A DNA stretch of 64,000 nucleotides, from assembly GCF_036231355.1 (NCBI RefSeq), contig NZ_CP109496.1:3038001-3102000 (forward strand), written 5' to 3'. Source of the DNA: Streptomyces sp. NBC_01431 (GTDB lineage: Bacteria > Actinomycetota > Actinomycetes > Streptomycetales > Streptomycetaceae). The translations under genes and the position numbers were made by a program. Each line of letters opens with the position of its first letter. Positions within the stretch are counted from its first letter, which is position 1. Below the pieces are notes generated by a model that did no database searches, had not been told where the DNA came from, and saw only the letters and a program-made list of their open reading frames with translations. Below are positions 1 to 9,998 of this stretch, piece after piece.

Positions 1-1434
1 ACAGCGGCCAAGCGGTCAGCAAATCGCCGGGGCCGTAGGTGGCATCGAGGCCCGGACAGTAGACGCCGCTGCGCGAGACCGCCACGAGCGGAACGGGTCC
101 TTCGGTGAGGGCGGCCCGGTGTCGATGAAGAGTTGCCAGGTCGTGCCGGTCGAAGGGTGACTGCTCCAGCCACTTGATGGAGCCAAGGAAGAGCAGCTCC
201 TTGGCAATGGGGGCACGGTCCGCACCAACGATGTCGATCTCGACATCATTGGTGCGGGTCCAGTAGCCACCCACTGCGGGGGCTGCGGGGAGCCGGTCGT
301 CGGGCAGTAGCCGGGCGAGCGCCTCGCGGATGAGCGGCTCAACCGCCCGGCCGCGCCAACTGGTCCAGCTCTCCCGGATCCGCGCCAAAGTGAGATCGCC
401 CCGCCCCCGCTCGATCTCCTCCATGGAGGGGCCGAGCAAGTGCAGCCAAAACCGCAGGTAGGGATCTGTCACCCGGTAGCGGCGATCCTTCGACGGACGC
501 AGCGATACGGGTAGCTCCGCAGCGACGATCCGCTTGTCCGTGAGCAGCTCCAGCGCTCGCTGCAGCGGCGTGGCCCCGATCCCGCCGGCTGCACGAGCGA
601 TGTTGGTGAAGGTCCGCTCTCCACTGCCGATAGCCGCCAGCACCGTACGCGCCTGAGCCTGCGGGGGAAATTCCGCAGCCAGCGAACGCTCGGCGGACAC
701 CAGCAAGGCCGAGACCGGGTCGCTCAGCTCCTCACCGAGGAAGTCCCACAGCCCTGCGCCCCGCGGCCAATCCGCGCAGATCAGGGGCAGCCCGCCAGTG
801 ACCAGCGCGGCGTCGAAGGCTTCCGCCGGTTCCAACCCGAGCATCTGCCCCACCTCGGCAGGGTTCAGTGGTCCTAGCACCATCTCCCGGCCGCGCTGAT
901 GGAAAGGACGTTCGTAGCTGTTCAGAGCCTCCATCATCGACAGATCGGAGCCGATGAGGACCAGCAGCACTGGCTTGGTCTCCAGCACCCGGTCCCAGGC
1001 GCGTTGCAGCATCCCTTCAAAGGCGCCATCGGCATCCATCAGGTACGGCACTTCGTCGATAACCAGGACGCTCGCGCGGTCGGCGGGCAGCGCCGCGGCC
1101 AGCACATCGAACGCGGCATCCCAGTTCTCCGGCCGCGCGGCAGCCACCAGCCCTGCCAACGGCAGCGTCGATGCTTGGGCATCCCGGGCCAGCCGTGCCA
1201 GATCATCCCTGGAGGACGCGCCGGTCGCCGCGTAGAACAAGAACGGCGCTCCGGAGCGCTCCGCAAAACGCTCGACCAATCGCGATTTGCCCACCCGTCG
1301 CCGCCCACGCAACATCACGCACCGACCGGGCCGCTCCCCGCCAACCCCTGACGCCACGTTCTGCAGCTGTCGCTCCAGCGTCGCCAGCTCCTGCCGACGT
1401 CCTACAAAATCCACCACGTCGGTCGACCTCCGCA
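1..1434 (-). CDS. AAA ATPase with DUF234-like C-terminal nuclease fold (partial, runs off left edge)
   Basis: The frame is open from the ATG at 1434 to base 1, giving 478 residues with the C-terminus missing. Residues 1-220 are a P-loop ATPase of the archaeal MoxR-unrelated family: Walker A GRRRVGKS at about 44-51 and Walker B LVIDEVPYL near 124-132. A winged-helix-like stretch follows (about 255-330). The C-terminal part matches the DUF234 pattern, a PD-(D/E)XK nuclease fold: Glu366, then VEIDIVG near 398 and GSIKW near 418-422. The family is widespread in archaea and actinobacteria with no settled function; roles in defence or DNA metabolism have been suggested. Stand-alone gene; a perfect palindrome overlaps its start codon and leaves no room for a conventional ribosome-binding site, so a leaderless transcript is likely. 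Family assignment is good, function unknown. Confidence 0.85.
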
Positions 1435-1460
1435 TGTTACTAACGACAACGTTAGTAACA
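1433..1460. promoter_or_regulatory. Perfect palindrome overlapping the start codon of the ATPase gene
   Basis: Two 12-base arms, ATGTTACTAACG and CGTTAGTAACAT, are separated by four bases. On the minus strand the last two bases of the right arm are the first two of the ATPase start codon, AT of ATG. AT-rich for this genome and exactly symmetrical, so a dimeric repressor site (perhaps autoregulatory) is the simplest reading; it would block promoter and start together. Confidence 0.7.
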
Positions 1461-1934
1461 TAGACATTAGTGGGTGGCCTCGCCAGTCGCCGCTCGCCAT
1501 CAACAAGTCAGGGACTTGCGTTTCGGGGGCCGTTGCAGCGCTGGGCCCACCGTGCGAAACAGGGCTGAGGCCGGCATCCCACCGGAGGCCATCGGCCTGG
1601 GCGTTCCCTTTCCCCGCACTCCACGTCAGGGGGCCGTTCCTACCGCGAGACCTGGGCAAGGCCCTCACTCGCTACGGCGCTGACTCTGATAGAGGCGAGG
1701 AGGAGCGGAGGGGGACGAACGAGCTCGAGACGCCACGGTGGGCCACAGCAACCGAGATCGATCGCGGGCTGCTCGGCTGCCCTCCGGAGCCGCGGCCCAC
1801 GAACCAGCACGGGAGCCACACTGGCATCCCAGCACCATCCCAGCACAGGGAAAACGAAGGGCCCGACCCCGAAAGGTCGAGCCCCTGGTGACCTGCACGT
1901 GTGCAAGATCAGCGACGTGGCGGCAAGTCACCCG
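1461..1934. other. Gene-free stretch between the ATPase gene and ychF
   Basis: No frame here looks like a real protein: the short open frames are rich in Arg, Ser and Pro and lack convincing ribosome-binding sites. The only structure I recognise is the hairpin at 1859-1884, listed separately. The left part presumably carries promoter sequence for the minus-strand ATPase gene. Confidence 0.6.
1859..1884 (-). terminator. Probable ychF terminator hairpin
   Basis: GGGCCCGACC and GGTCGAGCCC form a 10-bp stem with one mismatch around a 6-base loop, about 50 bases past the ychF stop codon. No U-run follows, which is common for Streptomyces terminators. Confidence 0.55.
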
Positions 1935-3023
<1,089 letters not shown>

Positions 3024-3196
3024 GTGGCGACTTCCCGGTACGAGGGCAAAGGACGGTCCGGAGGTGGACCGCCCACCAGTTTACGGGCGCGCCATACCGC
3101 GCGTGACGGCCCCGGACCGGCGAACGCGAGGCCAACCTCACCCAAAGGGCGTGTCCCGCGAGTGGTTCGTGCCCTGTTGCGACCTACGTTGGTGCG

Positions 3197-3766
3197 GTGG
3201 AGCAATACAGGACGCGCACCCCGCAGCACGGACAGCGAGCACGGACATCGGCGCCGGGGCCCTCCCGGGCGCCACTGGGCGCGCCCGCCGGAGCCGCGGC
3301 GAGCGCGGATAGCGCCGCCGTCTACCGGGTGGCCGGGCGCACCCGGCGGGTCCCGCCCGTCGTCCTCGCGCTGCGCAGGCTGCCCTCCCCCCGCCTCACC
3401 GGCCTCGGCGGCGGGCTCTTCGCCGCGGCCCTCATGCTCGTGCTCGCCTGGCTCGACTCGCTGCTCTTCGACGGTTCACCCGTGGTGTACGGAGTGGTGT
3501 TCCTGCCGGTCAGCGCGGTGACCGCGCTCTGGGTGCGGCCCGCCGACCTGGTGACGGCGCCGATCTGCGTACCCATCGCCTTCATGGTCGGCATCATCCC
3601 GATCGCGGGCGGCGCCGACGGCTTCGGCGGCCAGGCCATGGCCGTCATCACCTCGCTCGCTCTGCACGCGGGCTGGCTGTACGCCGGCACGCTCGTCGCC
3701 GGGGTGGTCGCCACCGTACGGAAAGTACGGCTGATGGGGCGGCGGCGCAGCCCCGGCCGACGGTAG
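3197..3766 (+). CDS. DUF6542-type membrane protein
   Basis: A GTG start at 3197 gives 189 residues. The first 70 or so are Ala/Pro/Arg-rich and probably cytoplasmic and disordered. Residues 70-175 hold three to four hydrophobic segments, including LFAAALMLVLAWLDSLLF, VVYGVVFLPVSAVTALW, VCIPIAFMVGIIPIAG-like and WLYAGTLVAGVVATV. The C-terminus is basic (GRRRSPGRR). I recognise it as the DUF6542 protein found beside ychF in Streptomyces; no function is known. It is monocistronic and converges on ppgK. Confidence 0.8.
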   Translation: MEQYRTRTPQHGQRARTSAPGPSRAPLGAPAGAAASADSAAVYRVAGRTRRVPPVVLALRRLPSPRLTGLGGGLFAAALMLVLAWLDSLLFDGSPVVYGVVFLPVSAVTALWVRPADLVTAPICVPIAFMVGIIPIAGGADGFGGQAMAVITSLALHAGWLYAGTLVAGVVATVRKVRLMGRRRSPGRR

Positions 3767-3818
3767 AGGACGCGTCTCACGTTCACAGGCCGGTGCGGGC
3801 TTGCGGGCCCCTTTGGCC

Positions 3819-4571
3819 TCAGCCGCCCGCCGCCACCATCGCGGCGCCCACGATTCCCGCGTTGTTCTGGAGCTCCGCCGGGACGACTTCGGCCTTGATG
3901 CCCTTGATCAGGGGCAGGAACTTCTCGGCCTTGCGGCTGACTCCGCCGCCGATGATGAACAGCTCGGGCGAGAACAGCATCTCCACATGGGCCAGGTACT
4001 TCTGGACCCGGTGTGCCCAGTGCTGCCAGCTCAGACCCTCGTCCTCCTTGACCTTGGTCGAGGCGTGCTTCTCGGCGTCGTGGCCGTGCAGTTCCAGGTG
4101 GCCGAGTTCGGTGTTGGGAACCAGGCGGCCGCCGGTGAACAGCGCGCTGCCGATGCCCGTGCCGAAGGTGAGCAGGACGACGGAGCCCTTGCGGCCCCGG
4201 CCCGCGCCGAAGCGCATCTCGGCGACGCCCGCCGCGTCCGCGTCGTTCAGGACGGTGACGGGCAGGCCTCCCAGCCGGTCGCCGAGCAGGCGGGCCGCGT
4301 CCACGCCCACCCATTCCGTGGCGACGTTCGCCGCGGTACGGATGGTGTTCGCGGTGACGACCCCGGGGAAGGTGATCCCGACCGGCCCCGACCAGCCGAA
4401 GTGGCCGACGACCTCCGCGACGCAGCCCGCCACGCCGTCGGGGGTGGCGGGCTGGGGGGTCAGTACCTTGTGGCGTTCCCGCGTCAGGTCACCGCGGTCC
4501 AGATCGACCGGGGCACCCTTGATGCCGGACCCGCCGATGTCCACTCCGAACACGTTCCTCATGGCCTTCAT
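3819..4571 (-). CDS. ppgK: Polyphosphate glucokinase (ROK family)
   Basis: Phosphorylates glucose to glucose-6-phosphate using polyphosphate or ATP, as known for actinobacterial PpgK. The 250-residue protein begins MKAMRNVFGVDIGGSGIKG, containing the phosphate-binding loop of ROK kinases. It also has TFPGVV, LNDADAA (the catalytic Asp of the sugar site) and a second nucleotide loop LLTFGTGIGSAL. An in-frame extension to 4670 exists, but it is low-complexity and the motif-bearing sequence begins at 4571, so I take that start. The zinc-binding cysteine motif of many ROK repressors is absent, fitting an enzyme. Separated from upstream ispH (same strand) by 114 bases. Confidence 0.93.
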   Translation of the reverse strand: MKAMRNVFGVDIGGSGIKGAPVDLDRGDLTRERHKVLTPQPATPDGVAGCVAEVVGHFGWSGPVGITFPGVVTANTIRTAANVATEWVGVDAARLLGDRLGGLPVTVLNDADAAGVAEMRFGAGRGRKGSVVLLTFGTGIGSALFTGGRLVPNTELGHLELHGHDAEKHASTKVKEDEGLSWQHWAHRVQKYLAHVEMLFSPELFIIGGGVSRKAEKFLPLIKGIKAEVVPAELQNNAGIVGAAMVAAGG

Positions 4572-4685
4572 GCCGTCCACGGTACGGGCGGACGCCGGGC
4601 AGCACTCCCCGGCCCGGCTCCGACCCGGCTTGGCGCTCGATGGCCGCCGATCGCCCACCGGCCCGTTCACCCGAAGGCGTACCGG

Positions 4686-5678
4686 TTACTTCCCGGACCG
4701 CTTCCCCGAGAGTTCGGCGGCCTCGGCGCGCAGATCGCGGCGGAGCTCCTTGGGCAGCGAGAAGGTGATCGACTCGTCGGCCGTCTTCACGGTCTCGACA
4801 TCGCCGTATCCGCGCTCGGCCAGCCATTCCAGTACGCCGTCGACGAGGACGTCCGGCACCGAGGCGCCGGAGGTCACACCGACCGTGGTGACGCCCTCAA
4901 GCCAGGCCTCGTCGATCTCGTCGGCGAAGTCCACCAGGTGGGCGGCGGGGGCGCCGGCGTCGAGGGCGACCTCGACCATGCGGATCGAGTTCGAGGAGTT
5001 CTTGGAGCCGACGACGATGACCAGCTGGGCGTCCTCGGCGAGCTTCTTCACTGCGACCTGGCGGTTCTGCGTGGCGTAGCAGATGTCGTCGCTGGGCGGC
5101 GAGAGCAGGTTCGGGAACTTGTTCTTGAGGGCGTCGACCGTCTCCATCGTCTCGTCCACGGAGAGCGTGGTCTGGGAGAGCCAGACGACCTTGTCCGGGT
5201 CGCGCACCTCGACGCCCGCCACGTCCTCGGGGCCGTCGACCAGCGTGATGTGGTCCGGGGCCTCGCCGGAGGTGCCGATGACCTCCTCGTGTCCCTCGTG
5301 GCCGATCAGGAGGATGTCGTAGTCCTCCTTGGCGAACCGCACCGCTTCCTTGTGGACCTTGGTGACCAGCGGGCAGGTCGCGTCGATGGTCGCGAGCCCG
5401 CGCTCGGCGGCCTCCGCGTGGACGGTCGGGGCCACGCCGTGCGCCGAGAACATGACGATGGAGCCCTCGGGCACCTCCGCCGTCTGCTCGACGAAGATGG
5501 CGCCCTTCTTCTCCAGGGTCTGCACGACGTACTTGTTGTGGACGATCTCGTGCCGGACGTAGACGGGTGCCCCGTACTGCTCCAGGGCCTTCTCCACGGC
5601 GATCACGGCACGGTCCACGCCCGCGCAGTAGCCACGGGGAGCGGCGAGCAGGACCCGGCGGGAAGCGGTAGCAGTCAT
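4686..5678 (-). CDS. ispH: 4-hydroxy-3-methylbut-2-enyl diphosphate reductase
   Basis: Last enzyme of the non-mevalonate (MEP) pathway; reduces HMBPP to IPP and DMAPP with a [4Fe-4S] cluster. The 330-residue protein shows the three cluster cysteines in [19 protein letters not shown] and [10 protein letters not shown], plus the substrate-binding VMFSAHGV. A 10-codon in-frame extension upstream (to 5708) has no better ribosome-binding site, and the conserved chain begins at [18 protein letters not shown], so 5678 is preferred. It supplies the C5 units needed by the cis-prenyltransferase encoded at 39524. Confidence 0.96.
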   Translation of the reverse strand: MTATASRRVLLAAPRGYCAGVDRAVIAVEKALEQYGAPVYVRHEIVHNKYVVQTLEKKGAIFVEQTAEVPEGSIVMFSAHGVAPTVHAEAAERGLATIDATCPLVTKVHKEAVRFAKEDYDILLIGHEGHEEVIGTSGEAPDHITLVDGPEDVAGVEVRDPDKVVWLSQTTLSVDETMETVDALKNKFPNLLSPPSDDICYATQNRQVAVKKLAEDAQLVIVVGSKNSSNSIRMVEVALDAGAPAAHLVDFADEIDEAWLEGVTTVGVTSGASVPDVLVDGVLEWLAERGYGDVETVKTADESITFSLPKELRRDLRAEAAELSGKRSGK

Positions 5679-5804
5679 GCCGTCCATGGTAGGGGGTGGC
5701 AGTGACACCCCCGGTGACGGTCACACGCCACGCGCCCGCGACCCGGCGGCCACCCGGCCGTGCCCCGCGGGCCAAAGATCGCGGGGGCGGTGAGACTGGC
5801 GGAC

Positions 5805-7232
5805 ATGAGCGGCGTACGCGAGGAGAGCGGGGCGGCGGCGGACGGCGGGGAGGCGCCCGCCGGGCGGTTGCGGCGGACTCTCGGGTTCCGGGACCTCGTC
5901 GTCTACGGGCTCCTCTTCATCGCCCCCATGGCCCCGGTCGGCATCTTCGGCACGCTCGACGCCAAGTCGCGCGGTGCGGTCGCACTGGTTTATCTGGTGG
6001 CGACGGTCGCCATGGGGTTCACCGCGTTCAGCTATGCGCAGATGGTGCGGGTCCTGCCGCTGGCGGGGTCGGTGTTCGCGTACGCGCGCAAGGCGCTCGG
6101 CGAGGGGCCCGGCTTCATCGCGGGGTGGATGGCGATGCTCGACTACCTGCTCATCCCGGCGGTCGCCTACCTCTTCTCCGGCATCGCGATGAACTCCCTC
6201 GTCCCGTCCGTGACGCCCTGGGTGTGGACGACGATCGCGGTGGTGATCACCACCCTGCTGAACCTGTGGGGCGTACGGGCCGCGGCCCGGGTCGGTTTCG
6301 CGGTGCTCGCGATGGAGATCGTGGTGCTGCTCGTCTTCGTCGCCGCGGCGGTGGTCGTGCTCGTACGGGACGGTGCGCAGCGGGGCTGGCTGACGCCGTT
6401 GAACGGCGACGCCGGGTTCTCCCTGGGCGCGGTGCTCGGCGCGGTTTCCGTGGCGGTCCTGTCCTATCTGGGCTTCGACGCGATCGCCACGTTCGCCGAG
6501 GAGGTGACGGGAGGCTCGCAGAAGGTGGCGCGGGCGGTGCTGTTCTGCCTGGTGCTCGCCGGGGCGCTGTTCGTCGTGCAGTCCTATCTGGCGGCGCTGC
6601 TCGAACCGATGTCGTCGGCGCGGCTCGCGGCCGATCCGGCCCGGCAGGGCTCGGCGTTCTACGACACCGTGGAGAGCTCGGTCGGCGGCTGGCTGCACAC
6701 CCTGGTGGCGGTCAGCAAGGCGATCGGGGCGGCGTTCGCGGCGCTCGCCGGGCAGGCGGCCGCGGGGCGGCTCCTCTTCGCGATGGCCCGCGACCGGCGG
6801 CTGCCGCGCGTCCTGTCGCAGACCGACGCCGGGGTGCCGCGCGTGGCGCTGCTGCTCGCCGCGGTGATCACGCTGGTGGCCGCGGTGTGGGCGGCCCGGC
6901 GGGACGACGGCATGGACCATCTGGTCTCGGTGGTCAACGTGGGCGCGCTGACCGCGTTCTTCCTGCTGCACGCCTCCGTGATCGCGTGGTACGCGGTGCG
7001 CCGCATGGAGGGCGCCCCCAACTGGCTTTGCCACGTGGTGGTTCCGGTGCTCGGCGCGGCCGTCATCCTCGCGGTGCTCTGGGAGGCCACGGCCGCGGCC
7101 AAGTTGGTGGGCCTGGGCTGGCTGGCGGTGGGCCTGGTGGTCCTTGCCATGCAGTGGGGCCACCGACCGGGCCCCGACCCGGAGCCGGTGGGGCGGGGCG
7201 GGCCGGGCGGGCCTGTCAGTGGCGCGGGCTAG
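5805..7232 (+). CDS. APC family amino acid/polyamine-type permease
   Basis: A 475-residue integral membrane protein with about 12 hydrophobic segments, beginning just after a conserved GFRDLVVYGLLFIAPMAPVG-like first helix of the amino acid-polyamine-organocation superfamily. The TM3/TM4 region ALVYLVATVAMGFTAFSYAQM and the AGSVFAYARKALGEGPGFIAGW loop are typical. Substrate cannot be read from the sequence. The frame extends 15 codons upstream to 5760, but the ATG at 5805 fits the family start. It is transcribed towards xseA with 9 bases between them, so the three plus-strand genes 5805-8697 may be co-transcribed. Confidence 0.88.
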   Translation: MSGVREESGAAADGGEAPAGRLRRTLGFRDLVVYGLLFIAPMAPVGIFGTLDAKSRGAVALVYLVATVAMGFTAFSYAQMVRVLPLAGSVFAYARKALGEGPGFIAGWMAMLDYLLIPAVAYLFSGIAMNSLVPSVTPWVWTTIAVVITTLLNLWGVRAAARVGFAVLAMEIVVLLVFVAAAVVVLVRDGAQRGWLTPLNGDAGFSLGAVLGAVSVAVLSYLGFDAIATFAEEVTGGSQKVARAVLFCLVLAGALFVVQSYLAALLEPMSSARLAADPARQGSAFYDTVESSVGGWLHTLVAVSKAIGAAFAALAGQAAAGRLLFAMARDRRLPRVLSQTDAGVPRVALLLAAVITLVAAVWAARRDDGMDHLVSVVNVGALTAFFLLHASVIAWYAVRRMEGAPNWLCHVVVPVLGAAVILAVLWEATAAAKLVGLGWLAVGLVVLAMQWGHRPGPDPEPVGRGGPGGPVSGAG

Positions 7233-7241
7233 CCTGCGTAC

Positions 7242-8456
7242 ATGGCTCTGAATACGAGTGCGGACGCGCCGCTCCCCGTCGGCGAGGTGTCCCGCCTCAT
7301 CGGGGGGTGGATCAACCGGCTGGGGGCGGTCTGGGTGGAGGGGCAGATCACTCAGCTCTCGCGGCGGCCCGGCGCGGGCGTGGTGTTCCTGACGCTGCGC
7401 GACCCCGCGCACGACATCTCGGTGGGCGTGACCTGCTACCGCCAGGTGTTCGACGCGGTGGCCGACGTCGTGTCGGAGGGCGCGCGCGTCGTCGTCCACG
7501 CGAAGCCGGAGTGGTACGCGCCGCGCGGCCAGCTCTCGCTGCGCGCGGTGGAGATAAGGCCGGTCGGCATCGGTGAACTGCTCGCCAGACTGGAGCAGTT
7601 GAAGCGGAGCCTGGCGGCGGAGGGGCTCTTCGCCTTGGACCGCAAGAAGCCGCTGCCCTTTCTGCCGCAGCTCGTCGGGCTCGTCGTCGGGCGCGCCTCG
7701 GCGGCCGAGCGGGACGTCCTGGAGAACGCCCGGCGGCGCTGGCCTGCGGTGCGCTTCGAGGTGCGCAATGTCGCGGTGCAGGGCGTGCACGCGGTGTCGC
7801 AGGTCGTCCAGGCGGTGAAGGAGCTCGACGGGATGCCGGACGTCGACGTGATCATCGTGGCGCGTGGCGGCGGCAGCGTCGAGGATCTGCTTCCGTTCTC
7901 CTCCGAGCCGTTGGTGCGGGCGGTCGCCGAGTGCCGTACGCCGGTCGTCTCGGCGATCGGGCACGAGCCGGACGCGCCCCTGCTCGATCTGGTCGCCGAC
8001 CTGCGGGCGTCCACGCCGACCGACGCGGCGAAGAAGGTCGTGCCGGACGTCGGCGAGGAGCTCGACCGGGTGCGCCTGCTGCGGGACCGGGCCCGGCGCC
8101 ATGTCGTCGGCCTGGTCGACCGCGAGGAGCGGGGCCTGGCGGGGATGCTCGGCCGGCCCTGGATGGAGCGGCCGCAGCGGATGGTGGACGACCGGGCCGA
8201 CGAGGTGGACGCGCTGGTCCACCGTTCGCACCGGGTCCTCGGCCACCTCCTCGACCGGGCCGACTCGGAGCTCGCGCACACCCACGCCCGCGTGGTCGCG
8301 CTGTCGCCGAAGGCCACCCTTGAGCGGGGGTACGCGGTGCTCCAGCGAGCCGGCGGCGAGGTGGTCCGCTCCCCCGGCGAGGTGTCCGCCGGGGAGGATC
8401 TGCGCGCCCGGGTCGCCGAGGGCGAACTGCACGTCACTGTCGTACCGCGGACATAG
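7242..8456 (+). CDS. xseA: Exodeoxyribonuclease VII large subunit
   Basis: Catalytic subunit of the bidirectional single-strand exonuclease involved in mismatch repair and in processing of DNA damage. The 404-residue chain has an N-terminal OB-fold ([24 protein letters not shown]), followed by the nuclease core with [19 protein letters not shown], the [16 protein letters not shown] signature and [27 protein letters not shown]-terminal helical region binds the small subunit. The E. coli protein is slightly longer (456), as is usual for actinobacterial versions. xseB follows 10 bases downstream, supporting co-expression of the two subunits. Confidence 0.95.
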   Translation: MALNTSADAPLPVGEVSRLIGGWINRLGAVWVEGQITQLSRRPGAGVVFLTLRDPAHDISVGVTCYRQVFDAVADVVSEGARVVVHAKPEWYAPRGQLSLRAVEIRPVGIGELLARLEQLKRSLAAEGLFALDRKKPLPFLPQLVGLVVGRASAAERDVLENARRRWPAVRFEVRNVAVQGVHAVSQVVQAVKELDGMPDVDVIIVARGGGSVEDLLPFSSEPLVRAVAECRTPVVSAIGHEPDAPLLDLVADLRASTPTDAAKKVVPDVGEELDRVRLLRDRARRHVVGLVDREERGLAGMLGRPWMERPQRMVDDRADEVDALVHRSHRVLGHLLDRADSELAHTHARVVALSPKATLERGYAVLQRAGGEVVRSPGEVSAGEDLRARVAEGELHVTVVPRT

Positions 8457-8466
8457 GGTGGATCAC

Positions 8467-8697
8467 ATGGCCAAGACGGACGAGGCCGCGTCGGGCGATG
8501 CGGCACTGGGGTACGAGCAGGCGCGGGACGAGCTGATCGACGTCGTACGGCGCCTTGAGGCGGGCGGCACCACGCTGGAGGAGTCCCTCGCACTGTGGGA
8601 GCGGGGCGAGGAGCTCGCGAAGGTGTGCCGCCGCTGGCTCGAAGGCGCCCGCGCCCGCCTCGACGCGGCACTGGCAGAACCACCGGAGGAGGCCTGA
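8467..8697 (+). CDS. xseB: Exodeoxyribonuclease VII small subunit
   Basis: A 76-residue protein with the family core [36 protein letters not shown] and [16 protein letters not shown]. Several small subunits wrap the extended helices of XseA to form the active enzyme. The ATG at 8467 lies 10 bases after the xseA stop. The length and helical composition are normal for XseB. No terminator hairpin is obvious directly after it; the downstream DNA is a repeat array. Confidence 0.93.
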   Translation: MAKTDEAASGDAALGYEQARDELIDVVRRLEAGGTTLEESLALWERGEELAKVCRRWLEGARARLDAALAEPPEEA

Positions 8698-8735
8698 GCC
8701 CTCCTGTGCCGGCCGGGCTCCTGGGGCCCGGCCCC

Positions 8736-8901
8736 CGCTCACGGCCTGAGCCACTTCGGTGCCGACCCCCGCGGCCCCGCTCCGGGCCCCGCTCACGGCC
8801 TGAGCCACTTGGGTTCCGAGCCCCCGCGGCTCCACCCCGGGCCCCACTTAGTGCCGACCCCCGCGGCCCCGCTCCGGGCCCCGCTCACGGCCTGAGCCAC
8901 T
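8736..8901. repeat. Local direct repeats downstream of xseB
   Basis: An exact 51-base repeat occurs at 8759-8809 and 8851-8901, and its last 20 bases (CGCTCACGGCCTGAGCCACT) occur a third time at 8736-8755. The units are extremely C-rich and show no coding character. Together they make a degenerate tandem array of about 165 bases. Confidence 0.9.
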
Positions 8902-8937
8902 CCGATGCCGGGCTCCTGGGCCCCGCCCGGACCTCGC

Positions 8938-9070
8938 TCGCGCCTTGAGCGGCGCTCATCTCAGCGCCGGACAGGCTCGGGAGGCCGCACGGGTTCGGGA
9001 TGCCACACGAGCACGCCGCCGAGACGAACCCCGCCAGGGGCGCGGGGAACTGCGCGAGCAAGGACGCACG
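8938..9070. repeat. Dispersed Streptomyces-type intergenic repeat, copy 1
   Basis: This stretch shares blocks with 39325-39440: a GCGCTC..TC..GCGCCGGAC.GGCT block, and then a 28-base identical block at 9033-9060 and 39404-39431 that includes GGGGCGCGGGGAACTGCGCG. I know that core as a recurrent non-coding element in Streptomyces intergenic regions. No open frame is supported. Confidence 0.75.
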
Positions 9071-9219
9071 GTCCGCCGGGGACGAGCGCACCGGGGCCGG
9101 TCCCCAGGGTGGGCGCCGCACACCGTGCAGACCGGCGAGCCCACCGGCGCCGGTCGGAGGCGCGGCGCCGCACAGCCCACCCGCCCGCCCGCCTCTGTGA
9201 GCCTGATCACCCACCCCGG

Positions 9220-9245
9220 GGTTTAGTTGAAAGTTAACCTAAACC
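9220..9245. promoter_or_regulatory. Operator-like inverted repeat upstream of the nitroreductase gene
   Basis: GGTTTAG and CTAAACC flank the centre TTGAAAGTTAAC, giving a 26-base AT-rich symmetrical site about 50 bases before the start codon. Size and composition are those of a MarR- or TetR-type operator. No such regulator gene is adjacent in this window, so the binding protein is unknown. Confidence 0.55.
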
Positions 9246-9295
9246 GCCGTACGGTCGAAGACATCGCTTGATCAGCAGCCCGGAAGGTTTCGCAG

Positions 9296-9886
9296 ATGTC
9301 TCTCGCCCTTGACCCCGCCGCCCAGGACCTCCTCTTCCGCGAGGCCCGCACCGCCAACACGTTCACCGACGAGCCGGTGACCGACGAGCAGGTCCAGGCG
9401 ATCTACGACCTGGTCAAGTACGGCCCGACCGCCTTCAACCAGTCGCCGCTGCGCGTCACCCTGGTCCGCTCCCCCGAGGCTCGCGAGCGCCTGGTGAAGC
9501 ACATGGCCGAGGGCAACCGCCCCAAGACGGCCGCCGCCCCGCTGGTCGCGATCCTCTCCGCGGACAACGAGTTCCACGAGGAGCTGCCGGCTCTCTTCCC
9601 GCACTTCCCGGCCGCCAAGGACGCCTTCTTCTCCGAGCGCCCGGTCCGCGAGGGTGCCGCCCTGCTCAACTCCGCGCTCCAGGCCGCGTACTTCATCATC
9701 GGCGTCCGCGCCGCCGGCCTGGCCGCGGGCCCGATGACCGGTCTGGACTTCGACGGTGTGCAGAAGGAATTCCTGGACGACGACCACACCCCGCTGATGG
9801 TCGTCAACATCGGCAAGCCGGGCGACGACGCGTGGTTCCCGCGCAGCCCGCGCCTGGCGTACGACGAGGTCGTCACGACCGTCTGA
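9296..9886 (+). CDS. Malonic semialdehyde reductase-type nitroreductase (RutE/HadB-like)
   Basis: A 196-residue FMN-dependent nitroreductase-family protein. Key stretches are REARTANTFTDEPVTDEQVQAIYDLVKYGPTAFNQSPLR (FMN-binding N-terminus), NRPKTAAAPLVAILSAD and SALQAAYFIIGVRAAGLAAGPMTGLD. This set is characteristic of the RutE/HadB branch, which reduces malonic semialdehyde to 3-hydroxypropionate during uracil degradation; other substrates (quinones, nitro compounds) cannot be excluded because no rut genes are nearby. It is a single gene flanked by an operator-like palindrome and a strong terminator. Confidence 0.85.
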   Translation: MSLALDPAAQDLLFREARTANTFTDEPVTDEQVQAIYDLVKYGPTAFNQSPLRVTLVRSPEARERLVKHMAEGNRPKTAAAPLVAILSADNEFHEELPALFPHFPAAKDAFFSERPVREGAALLNSALQAAYFIIGVRAAGLAAGPMTGLDFDGVQKEFLDDDHTPLMVVNIGKPGDDAWFPRSPRLAYDEVVTTV

Positions 9887-9904
9887 GCCGACGCACAGCG
9901 CATA

Positions 9905-9947
9905 CGACGAGGGCCGCCGCACCGGAAAGGTGCGGCGGCCCTCGTCG
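9905..9947. terminator. Strong bidirectional terminator hairpin
   Basis: Perfect 19-base arms (9905-9923 and 9929-9947) around the loop GGAAA, starting 18 bases after the nitroreductase stop and lying between convergent genes. The outer 16 bases TCGTGTCCGTGGCGCG at 9945-9960 are repeated in tandem at 9961-9976. Confidence 0.9.
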
Positions 9948-9998
9948 TGTCCGTGGCGCGTCGTGTCCGTGGCGCGTCCCGTCCGTCGCGCGGGGCCC

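Noticed and set aside
3801..5705. A 634-codon open frame on the plus strand across ppgK and ispH
   Set aside because: It is exactly antisense to two confidently identified enzymes; its Arg/Gly/Asp/Val-rich composition is the usual mirror of high-GC codon use.
5721..8432. A 903-codon open frame on the minus strand
   Set aside because: Antisense to the APC permease and xseA, with no family resemblance and His/Arg-rich mirror composition.
8595..8948. A 117-codon frame through the repeats after xseB
   Set aside because: Overlaps xseB in another frame and is made of Pro/Arg/Gly from the repeat units; no ribosome-binding site.
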